Assembly (NCBI RefSeq): GCF_030817595.1
Contig: NZ_JAUSZN010000001.1
Location: forward strand, 6,188,001-6,252,000
Reading direction: 5' to 3'
Source: Neobacillus niacini
GTDB taxonomy: Bacteria > Bacillota > Bacilli > Bacillales > Cytobacillaceae
DNA length: 64,000 bases
The position numbers were made by a program, and so were the translations under genes. The notes under the pieces are model-generated. The model was not told where the DNA came from, made no database searches, and worked only from the letters and a program-made list of their open reading frames with translations. Below, in pieces: positions 1-9,811 of the stretch. How positions within the stretch are numbered: the stretch's first letter is position 1; the number at the start of each line of letters is the position of its first letter.

Positions 1-456
1 GTTCTTGAATGGATGCAATCCAATCAATTAGTTTGTAACATAGAGTTGAAAAATAATCTATTTCCTTATGAGGGATTGGAAGAAAAGGTCATTCAGCTAG
101 TTCGAAAATATAACTTAAATGATCGAATTATTATATCATCATTTAATCATTACAGTATTGTCTTAAGCTATCGGACAGCACCTGAAATCGAGACAGCACC
201 GCTGTTCAATGAGCGAATTTATATGCCATGGGTTTATGCACAGTCAATACGCGCAAAAGGAATTCACCCGAAGTTAGTGTCGGTAACTGATGAAATTATC
301 AAGGGTTCAATGGAAAATGGGATAGCAGTAAGACCATATACTGTCAATAAAGAATCAGACATTAACAGGCTTTTAAGAATTAACTGTACAGCAATTATTA
401 CTGACGATCCTGTAAAGGCGTTAAAAATAAAGCAACAATTTGAAAAGAGACCGTAA
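1..456 (+). CDS. yqiK: glycerophosphodiester phosphodiesterase, C-terminal part (5' truncated by window)
   Basis: The reading frame is open from base 1 and stops at 456, so only the last ~151 residues are present. Features typical of the C-terminal half of the GDPD TIM barrel are visible: a VCNIELK strand near the left edge (metal/substrate Glu), IIISSFNHYSI, then MPWVYAQ and ITDDPVKAL, where the last strand ends the barrel. The family hydrolyses glycerophosphodiesters to glycerol-3-phosphate and an alcohol. The position just before the DUF2627 gene and bkdR matches B. subtilis yqiK. The N-terminal half, including any signal peptide, is outside the window, so cellular location cannot be judged. 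Confidence 0.85.
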   Translation, partial: VLEWMQSNQLVCNIELKNNLFPYEGLEEKVIQLVRKYNLNDRIIISSFNHYSIVLSYRTAPEIETAPLFNERIYMPWVYAQSIRAKGIHPKLVSVTDEIIKGSMENGIAVRPYTVNKESDINRLLRINCTAIITDDPVKALKIKQQFEKRP

Positions 457-476
457 AAGGCCTCTTTTATTTTTTT
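443..476 (+). terminator. rho-independent terminator after yqiK
   Basis: AAAAGAG pairs with CTCTTTT across a short interrupted stem (CC/GG above a mismatch) and is followed by ATTTTTTT. It overlaps the last codons of the yqiK frame and the 3' end of the convergent small gene. Confidence 0.7.
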
Positions 477-709
477 GTGTTAGAAAACCTGGTTTGTACT
501 TTATTTCTCTTTCTATCCCGATGAAAAATAAAGCCAGCAACGAACCCTAATCCACCAATGAATAATATCAGGCCTAATAGAAATTGAAGCCATAAGAAGG
601 GGATTGGGCTTTGAAGAATCCCGAAAGTCATATCGCGCATTAATTTAATGCCATAACCAGCTAAAAAGCCTGGGATAACCAATATAAGTAGAGCAATAAT
701 CCGCCTCAT
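467..709 (-). CDS. yqzF: small DUF2627 membrane protein (YqzF-like)
   Basis: An 80-residue protein with two hydrophobic stretches (about residues 5-22 and 38-63) and a basic tail (HRDRKRNK). The pattern of an N-terminal MRRIIALL, a short GYGIKLMRD loop and a second long membrane segment fits the DUF2627/YqzF family, for which no function is established. It is convergent with yqiK and divergent from bkdR, the same arrangement as in B. subtilis. Function unknown; an integral cytoplasmic-membrane protein is the safe statement. Confidence 0.75.
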   Translation of the reverse strand: MRRIIALLILVIPGFLAGYGIKLMRDMTFGILQSPIPFLWLQFLLGLILFIGGLGFVAGFIFHRDRKRNKVQTRFSNTKK

Positions 710-784
710 AATTAAATCCTTCCAATTGTTTGATCAGTCATAAGAATTATACCTTCAAAAGAAATATTAGTACAAGGATATAAT

Positions 785-813
785 TTGTCAAGGCAAGTAA
801 AAAAATATAAAAT
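785..813 (+). promoter_or_regulatory. sigma-A-type promoter candidate for bkdR
   Basis: TTGTCA, a 17-bp spacer and TAAAAT lie about 80 bp upstream of the bkdR start. The fit is good but rests on pattern only. Confidence 0.45.
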
Positions 814-895
814 AGATAATGAAAAATATTGCATGTTTTCGATTATGTTGGTGTGAAAAAGTTTTCTTTTTCAAATATAATAAAGGGGCGAAAAA

Positions 896-2971
896 ATGCA
901 AAATGTGATGATTGTTGGTGCCGGTAAAGGTGGTACAGCGATCCTTAAATTACTCAACGAAACGGAAGTTTTGAATGTTCAGGTTGTGATTGATAGAAAC
1001 CTTGATGCACCAGGGATTACGTTGGCACAAAGTGAAGGGATCACTACTGGGACAGACTGGAAGCCTTATATAAACGAACAGATTGATATCATCATTGAGG
1101 TAACCGGGAATGAAAATGTTTTTCAAGAGTTAAGGAGCACTAAGGAGAAGAAAACGGTTCTAATTCCTGGCAGTGTTGCCTTTCTTCTAGCAAAGCTTTT
1201 AGAAGAAAAGGAAGAATTAATCGTTAAGCACCAGAATGCTTCCTATCAGCAGGAACTAATCTTTAATGCAGCGAATGATGGGATGCTGGTAATAGATTCT
1301 ACGGGGATAGTGATTCTATTTAATCGACGAGCGGAAGAAATGACCGGTGTAAAACGGGACCAAGCAATTGGGAAAAACGTTGTCGAAGTCATTCCTGAAA
1401 GTAGACTTCCATTAATTCTTGAAACGAGAAAAATAGAGAAAAATCAAGAAATGAATTTGGGGAACGGGCGAAAAATTATCACAACCCGCATTCCCATCAT
1501 TGAAGAGAATGGTACTTTAATTGGTGCATTTGCCGTTTTTAAAGATATCACAGAGGTAGTGAATCTTGCGGAGGAAATTACCGATTTAAAAGAAATTCAA
1601 ACCATGCTACAGGCTATTATTCACTCCAGTGATGATGCGATTTCGGTAGTGGATGAAAACGGAAGGGGTCTTCTCATTAATCCGGCGTATACCCGTCTAA
1701 CGGGCCTTACACAAGAACAAGTGATTGGTCACCCAGCAACAGCAGATATATCCGAAGGCGATAGTATGCATATGAAGGTTCTTCAAACAAGAAGAGCAGT
1801 CCGTGGGGTCCCGATGCGAGTAGGAGCTAATAAGCGGGAAGTTATTGTTAATGTCGCGCCGATTATTGTAAAAGGGAAACTAAAAGGCAGTGTTGGCGTT
1901 ATTCATGATATGTCAGAAATTAAATCTTTAAACCGAGAATTGAATCGCGCACGACAAATCATCCGCACGCTTGAGGCGAAGTATACTTTTGAGGATATTA
2001 TCGGCAGTTCTGAGGAAATGAAGCTTGCAATTGAGCAGGCTAAGCTTGGTGCTAAAACGCCGGCAACGGTCCTTTTACGAGGTGAATCTGGCACAGGGAA
2101 AGAATTGTTCGCCCATGCTATACATAATGCAAGTGATCGAAAATACAACAAATTTATACGTGTTAATTGTGCTGCCATATCAGAGACCCTTCTAGAAAGT
2201 GAATTATTTGGTTATGAAGAAGGAGCGTTCTCCGGGGCAAAAAGAGGGGGAAAAAGGGGTTTTTTCGAAGAAGCAAATAACGGAAGTATTTTCCTTGATG
2301 AAATAGGCGAACTTTCAGCTAATACTCAGGCAAAATTACTAAGAGTTTTGCAAGAAAATGAAATCATCCGAGTAGGCGGCACAAAACCCGTTCCAATAAA
2401 TGTAAGAATCATTGCCGCAACCCATGTGAACCTTGAAAAAGGAATTGCAAAAGGTTCTTTTAGGGAAGACTTATACTATCGTTTAAATCGTATGCCAATA
2501 CATATACCGCCGCTTCGGAATCGAAAAGAAGAGATTCCTGTATTGTGTGAAAGGCTTATCCAAAAAATTAATCGCGATTACGGCAGAAATGTGGAGGGTG
2601 TTGCTCAGGCAGCACTTCTGAAATTAATGAATTATGATTGGCCGGGTAATGTAAGGGAACTAGAGAATATTCTTGGCCGGGCAATGATTTTTATGAATTA
2701 CAATGAAACATTCATTAATATACATCACCTTCCCGAATTAAGGCCTAAAAAGACGGGAACTGAACCACAAGTATCCGACAATAGCGAATCAATCCAGCAG
2801 GATCGTTCCTTAACTGCAATGGTTGAAGATTATGAATCAGAAATTATCCAACAAACGCTTCAACGTTTTAATGGTAATAAGACGGCCGCTGCTAAAGCCC
2901 TTGGTTTGTCGGTTAGGAATCTTTATTATAAGTTAGAAAAATACAAACTTGAAAATAATAGCATGCAATAA
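896..2971 (+). CDS. bkdR: sigma-54-dependent transcriptional activator of branched-chain acid degradation
   Basis: A 691-residue enhancer-binding protein, matching the ~690 of B. subtilis BkdR. In order: an N-terminal nucleotide-binding-like segment (GAGKGG, residues 8-13), two PAS domains (about 125-235 and 245-350), an AAA+ domain with Walker A GESGTGKE (396-403), the sigma-54 contact loop as GAFSGA (443-448, Ser where Thr is usual, a common variant) and Walker B around D468-E469, then a Fis-type helix-turn-helix at the end ([19 protein letters not shown]). It should hydrolyse ATP to open promoter complexes of sigma-54 RNA polymerase. The sigma-54 promoter lies 68 bp past its stop codon, directly before ptb. 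The PAS domains presumably sense a ligand linked to branched-chain amino acids; which one is not visible. Confidence 0.95.
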   Translation: MQNVMIVGAGKGGTAILKLLNETEVLNVQVVIDRNLDAPGITLAQSEGITTGTDWKPYINEQIDIIIEVTGNENVFQELRSTKEKKTVLIPGSVAFLLAKLLEEKEELIVKHQNASYQQELIFNAANDGMLVIDSTGIVILFNRRAEEMTGVKRDQAIGKNVVEVIPESRLPLILETRKIEKNQEMNLGNGRKIITTRIPIIEENGTLIGAFAVFKDITEVVNLAEEITDLKEIQTMLQAIIHSSDDAISVVDENGRGLLINPAYTRLTGLTQEQVIGHPATADISEGDSMHMKVLQTRRAVRGVPMRVGANKREVIVNVAPIIVKGKLKGSVGVIHDMSEIKSLNRELNRARQIIRTLEAKYTFEDIIGSSEEMKLAIEQAKLGAKTPATVLLRGESGTGKELFAHAIHNASDRKYNKFIRVNCAAISETLLESELFGYEEGAFSGAKRGGKRGFFEEANNGSIFLDEIGELSANTQAKLLRVLQENEIIRVGGTKPVPINVRIIAATHVNLEKGIAKGSFREDLYYRLNRMPIHIPPLRNRKEEIPVLCERLIQKINRDYGRNVEGVAQAALLKLMNYDWPGNVRELENILGRAMIFMNYNETFINIHHLPELRPKKTGTEPQVSDNSESIQQDRSLTAMVEDYESEIIQQTLQRFNGNKTAAAKALGLSVRNLYYKLEKYKLENNSMQ

Positions 2972-3038
2972 ATTTCATGGTATGAAAATAATTGCACTAT
3001 CTACTCTGAGTTATAAAGCGTTTTCATAGGATTTAACT

Positions 3039-3054
3039 TGGCACGGATATTGCA
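3039..3054 (+). promoter_or_regulatory. sigma-54 (-24/-12) promoter of the ptb-bkd operon
   Basis: TGGCAC-N5-TTGCA is a perfect match to the -24/-12 consensus. Counting 12 bases from the -12 C puts transcription start near 3065. This means reading frames beginning at 3038 cannot be the true ptb start. An imperfect CcpA-like site (3013-3026, lacking the leading TG) lies just upstream. Confidence 0.9.
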
Positions 3055-3097
3055 TATTACATTTATGGAGTTGAAGATAGAAAGGGTTGATGACAAC

Positions 3098-4006
3098 TTG
3101 TTGCTTGAATCACTAATAGACAAAGCAACCCAACTGGATAATATCACTGTAGCTGTTGCAGTCGCAGAAGATGAAGAAGTTATAGAAGCAGTTATCGAGG
3201 CATTAAAGAGAAATCTTGCCAATTTTATATTATTTGGTGATAATGAAAAAATTAATACGATATTTAATGTGAAACACAACGACCAACAAAAAAGTAATAA
3301 AAGTCTGACTGTTGTTCATGCTGATTCCAATACCATGGCTGCTGAACTGGCGGTAAGGGCTGTATCGACTAAGGAAGCAACTGTGTTAATGAAAGGGAAT
3401 ATCCCTACGAGCGTTCTTTTAAAAGCAGTATTAAATAAAGAATATGGTTTAAGAACAGGAAATATTCTATCTCACGTAGCTGTGTTTGAGATTCCAGGTT
3501 ACGACCGGTTTACCATCGTTACCGATGCAGGGATGAATATTGCTCCAGATTTAGAGGAAAAAGCGCAAATAATAAGAAATGCTGCAGCCATAGCAAGAGC
3601 GATTGGAATAGAATATCCTAAGGTTGCTCCTATAGCCGCCGTTGAAGTAGTGAATCCAGCTATGCAAGCGACTATTGATGGTGCTGCATTAACCGTTATG
3701 AATAAACGCGGGCAGATTACAGGCTGTATTGTAGATGGTCCATTAGCATTGGATAATGCCGTTTCTGCTTTAGCTGCCGAACACAAAGGTATTCAAAGTG
3801 AAGTAGCAGGAAGAGCTGATATTTTATTAGTTCCCGCCATTGAGGTTGGAAATGTCTTATATAAGTCATTAATTTATTTCGCAAAAGCAAAAGTAGGGGC
3901 AGTCATTGCCGGGGCGAGGGCTCCTATTGTATTGACCTCTAGAGCTGATTCAGCGGAAAGTAAGCTATATTCACTAGCACTTGCTATCTGCTCTGTTACC
4001 AAATAG
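3098..4006 (+). CDS. ptb: phosphate butyryltransferase
   Basis: Transfers acyl groups between branched-chain or butyryl-CoA and phosphate, the step before butyrate kinase. The body is a complete PTA/PTB-family protein ([39 protein letters not shown]). The frame is open from 3038, but that codon lies inside the sigma-54 promoter. I place the start at TTG 3098: it has GAAAGGG 11 bp upstream and gives about 302 residues beginning LLESLIDKA, aligning with the 299-residue B. subtilis protein (start recalled, not aligned here). ATG 3065 is the alternative, but it would sit at or next to the transcription start with no ribosome site. First gene of the bkd operon. Confidence 0.93.
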   Translation: MLLESLIDKATQLDNITVAVAVAEDEEVIEAVIEALKRNLANFILFGDNEKINTIFNVKHNDQQKSNKSLTVVHADSNTMAAELAVRAVSTKEATVLMKGNIPTSVLLKAVLNKEYGLRTGNILSHVAVFEIPGYDRFTIVTDAGMNIAPDLEEKAQIIRNAAAIARAIGIEYPKVAPIAAVEVVNPAMQATIDGAALTVMNKRGQITGCIVDGPLALDNAVSALAAEHKGIQSEVAGRADILLVPAIEVGNVLYKSLIYFAKAKVGAVIAGARAPIVLTSRADSAESKLYSLALAICSVTK

Positions 4007-4035
4007 ATCTTTTAACTAAAGGGAGGATTTTTAAC

Positions 4036-5130
4036 ATGGAAATTTTCAAGTACTTAGAACAATACGATTATGAGCAAGTGGTATTTTGCCAGGATAAGCA
4101 ATCTGGATTAAAAGCAATTATTGCTATACATGATACAACATTAGGTCCTGCTCTAGGTGGTACTCGTATGTGGACATATGAATCAGAGGAAGCAGCCATC
4201 ATTGATGCATTACGTTTAGCAAAAGGGATGACGTATAAAAACGCAGCGGCAGGGCTAAATCTTGGCGGTGGTAAAACTGTTATTATCGGTGACCCTCGCA
4301 AGGATAAAAATGAAGAAATGTTCCGTGCGTTCGGCCGCTATATTCAAGGGTTAAATGGAAGATATATTACTGCGGAAGATGTTGGAACAACGGTTGCCGA
4401 TATGGATTTAATTCATGAAGAAACAGACTATGTCACTGGTATTTCACCAGCATTCGGTTCTTCTGGCAATCCTTCACCTGTTACTGCTTATGGTGTTTAT
4501 CGCGGGATGAAAGCCGCTGCTAAAGCTGCTTTTGGTTCTGACTCTCTTGAAGGTAAAGTAATAGCAGTCCAAGGTGTTGGAAACGTTGCTTATAATCTTT
4601 GCCGTCATCTTCACGAAGAAGGAGCCCAACTAATTGTAACGGATATTAATAAAGAAGCAGTCCAACGTGCAGTGGAAGAATTTGGCGCACGTGCTGTAGA
4701 TCCAAATGAAATCTATAGTGTGGAATGTGATATTTATGCTCCATGCGCTCTTGGTGCAACAGTAAATGACGATACCATTCCACAGTTAAAAGCAAAAGTA
4801 ATAGCTGGTGCAGCCAATAACCAGTTAAAAGATACTCGCCATGGTGATCTCATTCATGAAATGGGCGTTATTTACGCTCCTGATTATGTTATAAATGCTG
4901 GCGGCGTTATTAATGTAGCAGATGAGCTTTATGGCTATAACCGTGATCGTGCCTTGAAGAAAGTCGAGACCATCTATTCAAATATCGAAAAAGTAATTGA
5001 AATTTCTAAACGTGATGGTATTCCTACCTATTTAGCAGCCGATCGTATGGCAGAGGAAAGAATTGAAAGAATGCGTAATTCCCGCAGTCAATTCCTCCAA
5101 AATGGTCATCATATTTTAAGCCGTCGTTAA
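4036..5130 (+). CDS. bcd: leucine/valine (branched-chain amino acid) dehydrogenase
   Basis: Oxidatively deaminates Leu, Val and Ile to 2-oxo acids with NAD+, feeding the Bkd complex encoded downstream. It has 364 residues, the usual length. The catalytic Lys is K80 in GGGKTVI, and the NAD-binding GVGNVA loop starts at G180. [12 protein letters not shown] marks the C-terminal part of the dinucleotide domain. Start ATG 4036 follows AAAGGGAGG. It is 29 bp after ptb and separated from buk by a stem-loop. Confidence 0.96.
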   Translation: MEIFKYLEQYDYEQVVFCQDKQSGLKAIIAIHDTTLGPALGGTRMWTYESEEAAIIDALRLAKGMTYKNAAAGLNLGGGKTVIIGDPRKDKNEEMFRAFGRYIQGLNGRYITAEDVGTTVADMDLIHEETDYVTGISPAFGSSGNPSPVTAYGVYRGMKAAAKAAFGSDSLEGKVIAVQGVGNVAYNLCRHLHEEGAQLIVTDINKEAVQRAVEEFGARAVDPNEIYSVECDIYAPCALGATVNDDTIPQLKAKVIAGAANNQLKDTRHGDLIHEMGVIYAPDYVINAGGVINVADELYGYNRDRALKKVETIYSNIEKVIEISKRDGIPTYLAADRMAEERIERMRNSRSQFLQNGHHILSRR

Positions 5131-5137
5131 AAAAAAC

Positions 5138-5183
5138 GGAAAGGAAGAGCGCTGAAAAAAATAATTCAGCGTCTTTTCCCCTT
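5138..5183 (+). other. strong stem-loop between bcd and buk
   Basis: GCGCTGAA pairs with TTCAGCG and the helix extends through GGAA/TTTTCC on the outside. The following tract is TTTTCCCC rather than a run of T, so it is either a weak internal terminator or an mRNA processing/stability hairpin that sets bcd above the distal genes. Confidence 0.55.
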
Positions 5184-5222
5184 TACTAAATGTCAAATGT
5201 AAAAAAATGGAGGTCTAATACG

Positions 5223-6326
5223 TTGCCTGATACTAAATATCGAATACTCGTCATCAATCCAGGTTCCACTTCTACTAAGATAGGCGTCTTCGATAATGAA
5301 ATTTCCATTTTTGAAAAAACAATCCGTCATGATTCAGAAGTGATTAATTCATTTGATAATATTATTGATCAATATGAATTTAGAAAAACAACAATCCTGG
5401 AAACACTGGATAATGCCGGGATTAATATATCGAAGCTGAGTGCAGTTTGTGGACGCGGAGGTTTACTTCGTCCAATCGAAGGCGGAACCTATGCTGTTAA
5501 TAACACGATGCTTGAGGATTTACGGACTGGTTTTGCCGGTCAGCATGCTTCAAATCTTGGTGGTATTATTGCCTTCGAGATTGCTTCTGGTTTAAATATT
5601 CCTTCCTTTATTGTCGATCCCGTTGTTGTGGATGAACTAGAACCCATTGCTAGAATTTCTGGTTTTTCCTTAATTGAGCGGGTAAGTATTTTTCATGCAC
5701 TGAATCAAAAAGCTGTTGCACGAAGAGTGGCAAAAGAATTAGGAAAAAAATATACCGAATTAAATCTTATTGTTACCCATATGGGAGGCGGGATAACTGT
5801 TGGGGTACATAAAGAAGGCAAAGTCATTGATGTAAACAATGGCCTTCATGGTGATGGTCCTTTTAGCCCAGAACGAGCAGGAACTGTTCCGGCAGGGGAT
5901 TTAGTTGCGCTATGCTATTCAGGTCAATACTACCGTGATGAAATAATGAAGAAACTTGTGGGGCAAGGTGGACTTGTTGGCTACCTTGGAACCAACGATG
6001 CTATTGAGGTTGAAAAAAGAATTGAGGCTGGCGATGAACAAGCTTCTCTGATCTACGAAGCAATGGCTTACCAAGTCGCAAAGGAAATAGGAGCAGCCAG
6101 TGCGGTATTAGCAGGAAAAGTGGACGCCATTGTGTTAACTGGCGGTCTTGCGTATGGTAAAGGATTTGTGAAATCCATCACCGATAGGATTAACTGGATC
6201 GCAGATACCATTGTCCATCCAGGTGAAAATGAACTTCAAGCATTAGCTGAAGGTGCACTAAGAGTTTTGCGTGGAGAGGAAAAGGTAAAAGAGTATCCTG
6301 GTACATTCAAAACAGCAAAAATATAA
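5223..6326 (+). CDS. buk: butyrate kinase
   Basis: Converts branched-chain acyl phosphate or butyryl phosphate plus ADP to the acid and ATP. It is an ASKHA-fold acetate-kinase relative: the N-terminal [13 protein letters not shown] phosphate loop, [12 protein letters not shown] in the middle and VLTGGLAYG near the C terminus are all present. The frame is open from 5190, but GGAGG at 5209-5213 sits 9 bp before TTG 5223, which gives 367 residues beginning [13 protein letters not shown], close to the family's ~363. I therefore use TTG 5223. Part of the ptb-bkdB operon. Confidence 0.94.
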   Translation: MPDTKYRILVINPGSTSTKIGVFDNEISIFEKTIRHDSEVINSFDNIIDQYEFRKTTILETLDNAGINISKLSAVCGRGGLLRPIEGGTYAVNNTMLEDLRTGFAGQHASNLGGIIAFEIASGLNIPSFIVDPVVVDELEPIARISGFSLIERVSIFHALNQKAVARRVAKELGKKYTELNLIVTHMGGGITVGVHKEGKVIDVNNGLHGDGPFSPERAGTVPAGDLVALCYSGQYYRDEIMKKLVGQGGLVGYLGTNDAIEVEKRIEAGDEQASLIYEAMAYQVAKEIGAASAVLAGKVDAIVLTGGLAYGKGFVKSITDRINWIADTIVHPGENELQALAEGALRVLRGEEKVKEYPGTFKTAKI

Positions 6327-6346
6327 CAATTTGGGGAGGAAATACA

Positions 6347-7768
6347 GTGTCACAAGAATACGATTTAGTCATTCTTGGCGGTGGAACCGGCGGTTATGTG
6401 GCTGCCATTCGTGCCTCTCAGCTTGGCTTAAAAACAGCAATAGTTGAAAAAGGAAAGCTTGGAGGAACATGCCTTCACAAAGGATGTATCCCAAGTAAAG
6501 CTCTTCTTAGAAGTGCTGAGGTTTATGCGACAGCTAAGCATAGCGAAGATTTCGGTGTCATTACAAGTGAAGTTTCCTATAACTTTGGAAAAGTACAGGA
6601 AAGAAAAAATAAAATCATTGAACAGCTTCATAAAGGTGTTCAACATCTTATGAAGCAAGGGAAAATTGATGTATATGAAGGGCTGGGCAGGATCTTAGGG
6701 CCGTCGATTTTTTCTCCAATGCCTGGAACAATTTCAGTCGAAATGAATAATGGCGAAGAAAATGAAATGCTGATTCCGAAAAATGTTGTTATTGCAACAG
6801 GTTCGAGACCTAGAACGCTTCCTGGACTAGAAATTGATGGAGAATTAGTCATTACCTCTGACGAAGCACTAGAGCTAACAAACTTACCTTCTTCTATTAT
6901 TATTGTCGGAGGCGGTGTTATTGGAATTGAATGGGCTTCTATGCTATCAGATTTCGGGGTCGAAGTCACGGTTATTGAATACGCAGATCGCGTTATTCCA
7001 ACTGAAGACCAAGAAATCTCTAAAGAAATGCAGCGCCTGATGAAGAAAAAGGGAATTAAACTTGTAACCGGAGCAAAGGTCCTTCCTGAAACACTTGTAA
7101 AAGGTGATGGCGTTACGATTTCTGCAGAGTTAAAAGCGGGATTGAAAGAATTTAAGGCAGAGAAACTGCTTGTTTCGGTTGGACGTCAGGCCAATGTCGA
7201 GGGGATTGGTCTGGAAAATACAGAAATTCAGGTTGAAAAAGGGTTTATCGTAACGAATGAGTTTTACCAAACAAAAGAATCTCATATATACGCAATCGGA
7301 GATGTGATTGGCGGCCTGCAGCTTGCACATGTCGCATCCCATGAGGGTATAATTGCAGTTGAGCAAATTGCTAGAAAAGATCCTTCAGAGCTTAATTACA
7401 ATCTAGTTTCTAGATGTATATATAGCAATCCCGAGGTATCTAGCGTTGGGATTACCGAGGAACAGGCGCGTGTTAAGGGTCATAAAGTAAAAGTGGGCAA
7501 ATTTTCATTCCGTGCAATCGGGAAGGCTCTTGTATTTGGAGAATCCGATGGTTTTGTCAAGATTGTTGCTGATGAAGAGACCAATGATATTCTAGGGGTA
7601 CATATGATTGGTCCTCATGTAACTGACATGATTACAGAGGCAGGATTGGCAATGGTATTGGATGCAACGCCATGGGAGATTGCTCATACGATTCATCCAC
7701 ATCCAACCCTATCAGAAGCGATTGGAGAAGCTGCACTAGCAGTTGATGGCAGAGCAATCCACTCATAA
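6347..7768 (+). CDS. lpdV: dihydrolipoyl dehydrogenase, E3 of the branched-chain 2-oxoacid dehydrogenase complex
   Basis: Reoxidises the dihydrolipoyl group of BkdB with FAD and NAD+. 473 residues. FAD-binding GGGTGGYVAA near the N terminus; redox-active disulfide C42/C47 in GGTCLHKGCIPSK; NAD-binding VGGGVIGIEWAS in the middle; C-terminal HIHPHPTLSEA with the proton-relay His and a following Glu. GTG start at 6347 with GGGGAGG upstream. It is in the bkd operon, so it serves this complex rather than pyruvate dehydrogenase. Confidence 0.95.
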   Translation: MSQEYDLVILGGGTGGYVAAIRASQLGLKTAIVEKGKLGGTCLHKGCIPSKALLRSAEVYATAKHSEDFGVITSEVSYNFGKVQERKNKIIEQLHKGVQHLMKQGKIDVYEGLGRILGPSIFSPMPGTISVEMNNGEENEMLIPKNVVIATGSRPRTLPGLEIDGELVITSDEALELTNLPSSIIIVGGGVIGIEWASMLSDFGVEVTVIEYADRVIPTEDQEISKEMQRLMKKKGIKLVTGAKVLPETLVKGDGVTISAELKAGLKEFKAEKLLVSVGRQANVEGIGLENTEIQVEKGFIVTNEFYQTKESHIYAIGDVIGGLQLAHVASHEGIIAVEQIARKDPSELNYNLVSRCIYSNPEVSSVGITEEQARVKGHKVKVGKFSFRAIGKALVFGESDGFVKIVADEETNDILGVHMIGPHVTDMITEAGLAMVLDATPWEIAHTIHPHPTLSEAIGEAALAVDGRAIHS

Positions 7769-7804
7769 TTATTTTAAAGTGAGCAAACGGGAGGTAAAAA
7801 ATAA

Positions 7805-8800
7805 ATGGCTGAAAATCGTCATCATGCATTAGGTTTAAGTGATGAAAAGGTTTTGGAAATGTATGAAACTATGCTTCTAGCCCGCCGGATTGATGAACGG
7901 ATGTGGCTGTTGAATCGTGCTGGTAAAATACCATTTGTTATTTCATGTCAAGGACAAGAAGCAGCACAAGTGGGTGCGGCATTTGCACTTGATAAGGAGA
8001 AAGATTATGTACTGCCATATTATCGCGATATGGGCGTAGTTTTAACATTTGGAATGACACCTAAAGAATTAATGCTCTCTGGTTTTGCTAAAGCGGAGGA
8101 CCCAAATTCAGGCGGCCGGCAAATGCCTGGGCACTTTGGGCAAAAGAGAAATCGAATCGTTACGGGATCATCCCCTGTAACAACTCAGGTTCCACATGCT
8201 GTCGGTGTAGCGTTAGCGGGCAAAATGGAAAGGAAGGATCTCGTGACCTTCGTAACCTTCGGTGAGGGTTCCTCAAATCAGGGTGATTTCCATGAAGGAG
8301 CTAACTTCGCTGGAGTTCATAAACTGCCTGTCATTTTCATGTGTGAAAACAATAAATATGCGATATCTGTTCCGATTGAGAAACAATTAGGATGTGAAAA
8401 GGTATCTGATCGTGCAATTGGTTACGGTATGCCAGGTTTTACGGTTGATGGAAACGACCCATTAGAAGTATATAAAGTGGTGAAGGAAGCAGCAGAACGC
8501 GGTCGCCGCGGTGAAGGCCCTTCACTAATAGAAACAGTCTCTTATAGACTGACACCACACTCTTCTGACGATGATGACCGTTCGTACCGCGCCCCTGATG
8601 AAGTGGCTAAAGCAAAAACAAAGGATCCAATTATTACTTTTGGTGCGTACTTAAAAGAAACAGGTGTAATGAATGATGAGTTGGAAAAAGAAATTAACCA
8701 CCGTGTGATGAAACAAGTGAACGAAGCCACTGATTATGCTGAGAATGCACCGTATGCAGCACCTGAACACGCGTTGAAATACGTTTATGGTGATAAGTAA
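7805..8800 (+). CDS. bkdAA: branched-chain 2-oxoacid dehydrogenase E1 alpha subunit
   Basis: 331 residues, the family length. The thiamine-diphosphate/Mg binding region GEGSSNQGDFHEG with downstream ENNKYAISVP is clear, as is the phosphorylation-loop-like YRLTPHSSDDD. With BkdAB it decarboxylates the 2-oxo acids of Val, Leu and Ile and passes the acyl group to lipoyl-BkdB. It is 36 bp after lpdV with GGGAGG at the start, and 12 bp before bkdAB. Confidence 0.96.
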   Translation: MAENRHHALGLSDEKVLEMYETMLLARRIDERMWLLNRAGKIPFVISCQGQEAAQVGAAFALDKEKDYVLPYYRDMGVVLTFGMTPKELMLSGFAKAEDPNSGGRQMPGHFGQKRNRIVTGSSPVTTQVPHAVGVALAGKMERKDLVTFVTFGEGSSNQGDFHEGANFAGVHKLPVIFMCENNKYAISVPIEKQLGCEKVSDRAIGYGMPGFTVDGNDPLEVYKVVKEAAERGRRGEGPSLIETVSYRLTPHSSDDDDRSYRAPDEVAKAKTKDPIITFGAYLKETGVMNDELEKEINHRVMKQVNEATDYAENAPYAAPEHALKYVYGDK

Positions 8801-8812
8801 GGGGGATGTAAC

Positions 8813-9796
8813 ATGGCAGTAATTTCTTATATAGATGCGGTCACAATGGCCATTCGGGAAGAAATGGAACGTGATCCAAAGGTTTTTGTACTCGGTGAAG
8901 ACGTAGGGGTTAAAGGCGGAGTCTTTAAAGCTACGCAGGGCTTATACGAACAATTTGGTGAAGAGCGTGTAATCGATACACCGCTTGCTGAATCCGCAAT
9001 TGCCGGGGTAGGAATCGGTGCAGCGATGTACGGAATGAGACCAATTGCTGAAATGCAATTTGCTGATTTTATTATGCCTGCTGTAAATCAAATTATCTCA
9101 GAAGCGGCAAAAATTCGCTATCGTTCAAATAACGATTGGAGCTGTCCAATGGTTATTCGTGCTCCATATGGCGGCGGCGTACATGGCGCCCTTTATCATT
9201 CACAATCAGTTGAGGCGGTTTTTGCAAATACACCAGGATTGAAAATTGTAATGCCATCAACCCCTTATGATGTGAAGGGGTTATTAAAAGCAGCTATCCG
9301 TGATAATGATCCAGTGCTATTCTTTGAGCATAAGCGGGCATACCGGTTAATTAAAGGAGAAGTCCCAGCTGATGATTACACATTGCCAATTGGAAAAGCA
9401 GATGTGAAGCGTGAAGGTGAAGACATTACGGTTATTACTTATGGGCTTTGTGTTCATTTTGCCCTCCAGGCAGCTGAAAAATTAGCTAAGGATGGTATTT
9501 CTGCGCATATCCTTGACCTAAGAACTGTATATCCGTTAGATAAAGAAGCAATCATTGAAGCTGCCTCTAAGACGGGTAAAGTGTTACTTGTTACCGAGGA
9601 TAATAAAGAAGGCAGTATTATTAGTGAAGTATCTGCCATTATTGCTGAAAATTGCTTATTTGAGTTAGATGCGCCAATTATGCGCCTGGCAGGACCGGAT
9701 GTCCCAGCAATGCCATATGCACCAACAATGGAGAAGTTTTTTATGGTCAATCCAGACAAAGTTGAAAAAGCAATGCGCGAATTGGCAGAATACTAA
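8813..9796 (+). CDS. bkdAB: branched-chain 2-oxoacid dehydrogenase E1 beta subunit
   Basis: 327 residues, a transketolase pyrimidine-binding plus C-terminal domain protein (VLGEDVGVKGGVF, RAPYGGGVHGALYHSQ, DLRTVYPLD). It completes the E1 heterotetramer with BkdAA. Translation is close-coupled to its neighbours: 12 bp after bkdAA and 15 bp before bkdB, each gap holding a strong ribosome site. Confidence 0.96.
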   Translation: MAVISYIDAVTMAIREEMERDPKVFVLGEDVGVKGGVFKATQGLYEQFGEERVIDTPLAESAIAGVGIGAAMYGMRPIAEMQFADFIMPAVNQIISEAAKIRYRSNNDWSCPMVIRAPYGGGVHGALYHSQSVEAVFANTPGLKIVMPSTPYDVKGLLKAAIRDNDPVLFFEHKRAYRLIKGEVPADDYTLPIGKADVKREGEDITVITYGLCVHFALQAAEKLAKDGISAHILDLRTVYPLDKEAIIEAASKTGKVLLVTEDNKEGSIISEVSAIIAENCLFELDAPIMRLAGPDVPAMPYAPTMEKFFMVNPDKVEKAMRELAEY

Positions 9797-9811
9797 TAGG
9801 AGGTTGGAATC

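Noticed and set aside
1903..2178. Antisense reading frames within bkdR and many other genes
   Set aside because: They mirror well-supported genes, lack ribosome sites and family features.
3038..3097. ptb starting at TTG 3038
   Set aside because: The codon lies inside the sigma-54 promoter and cannot be on the mRNA.
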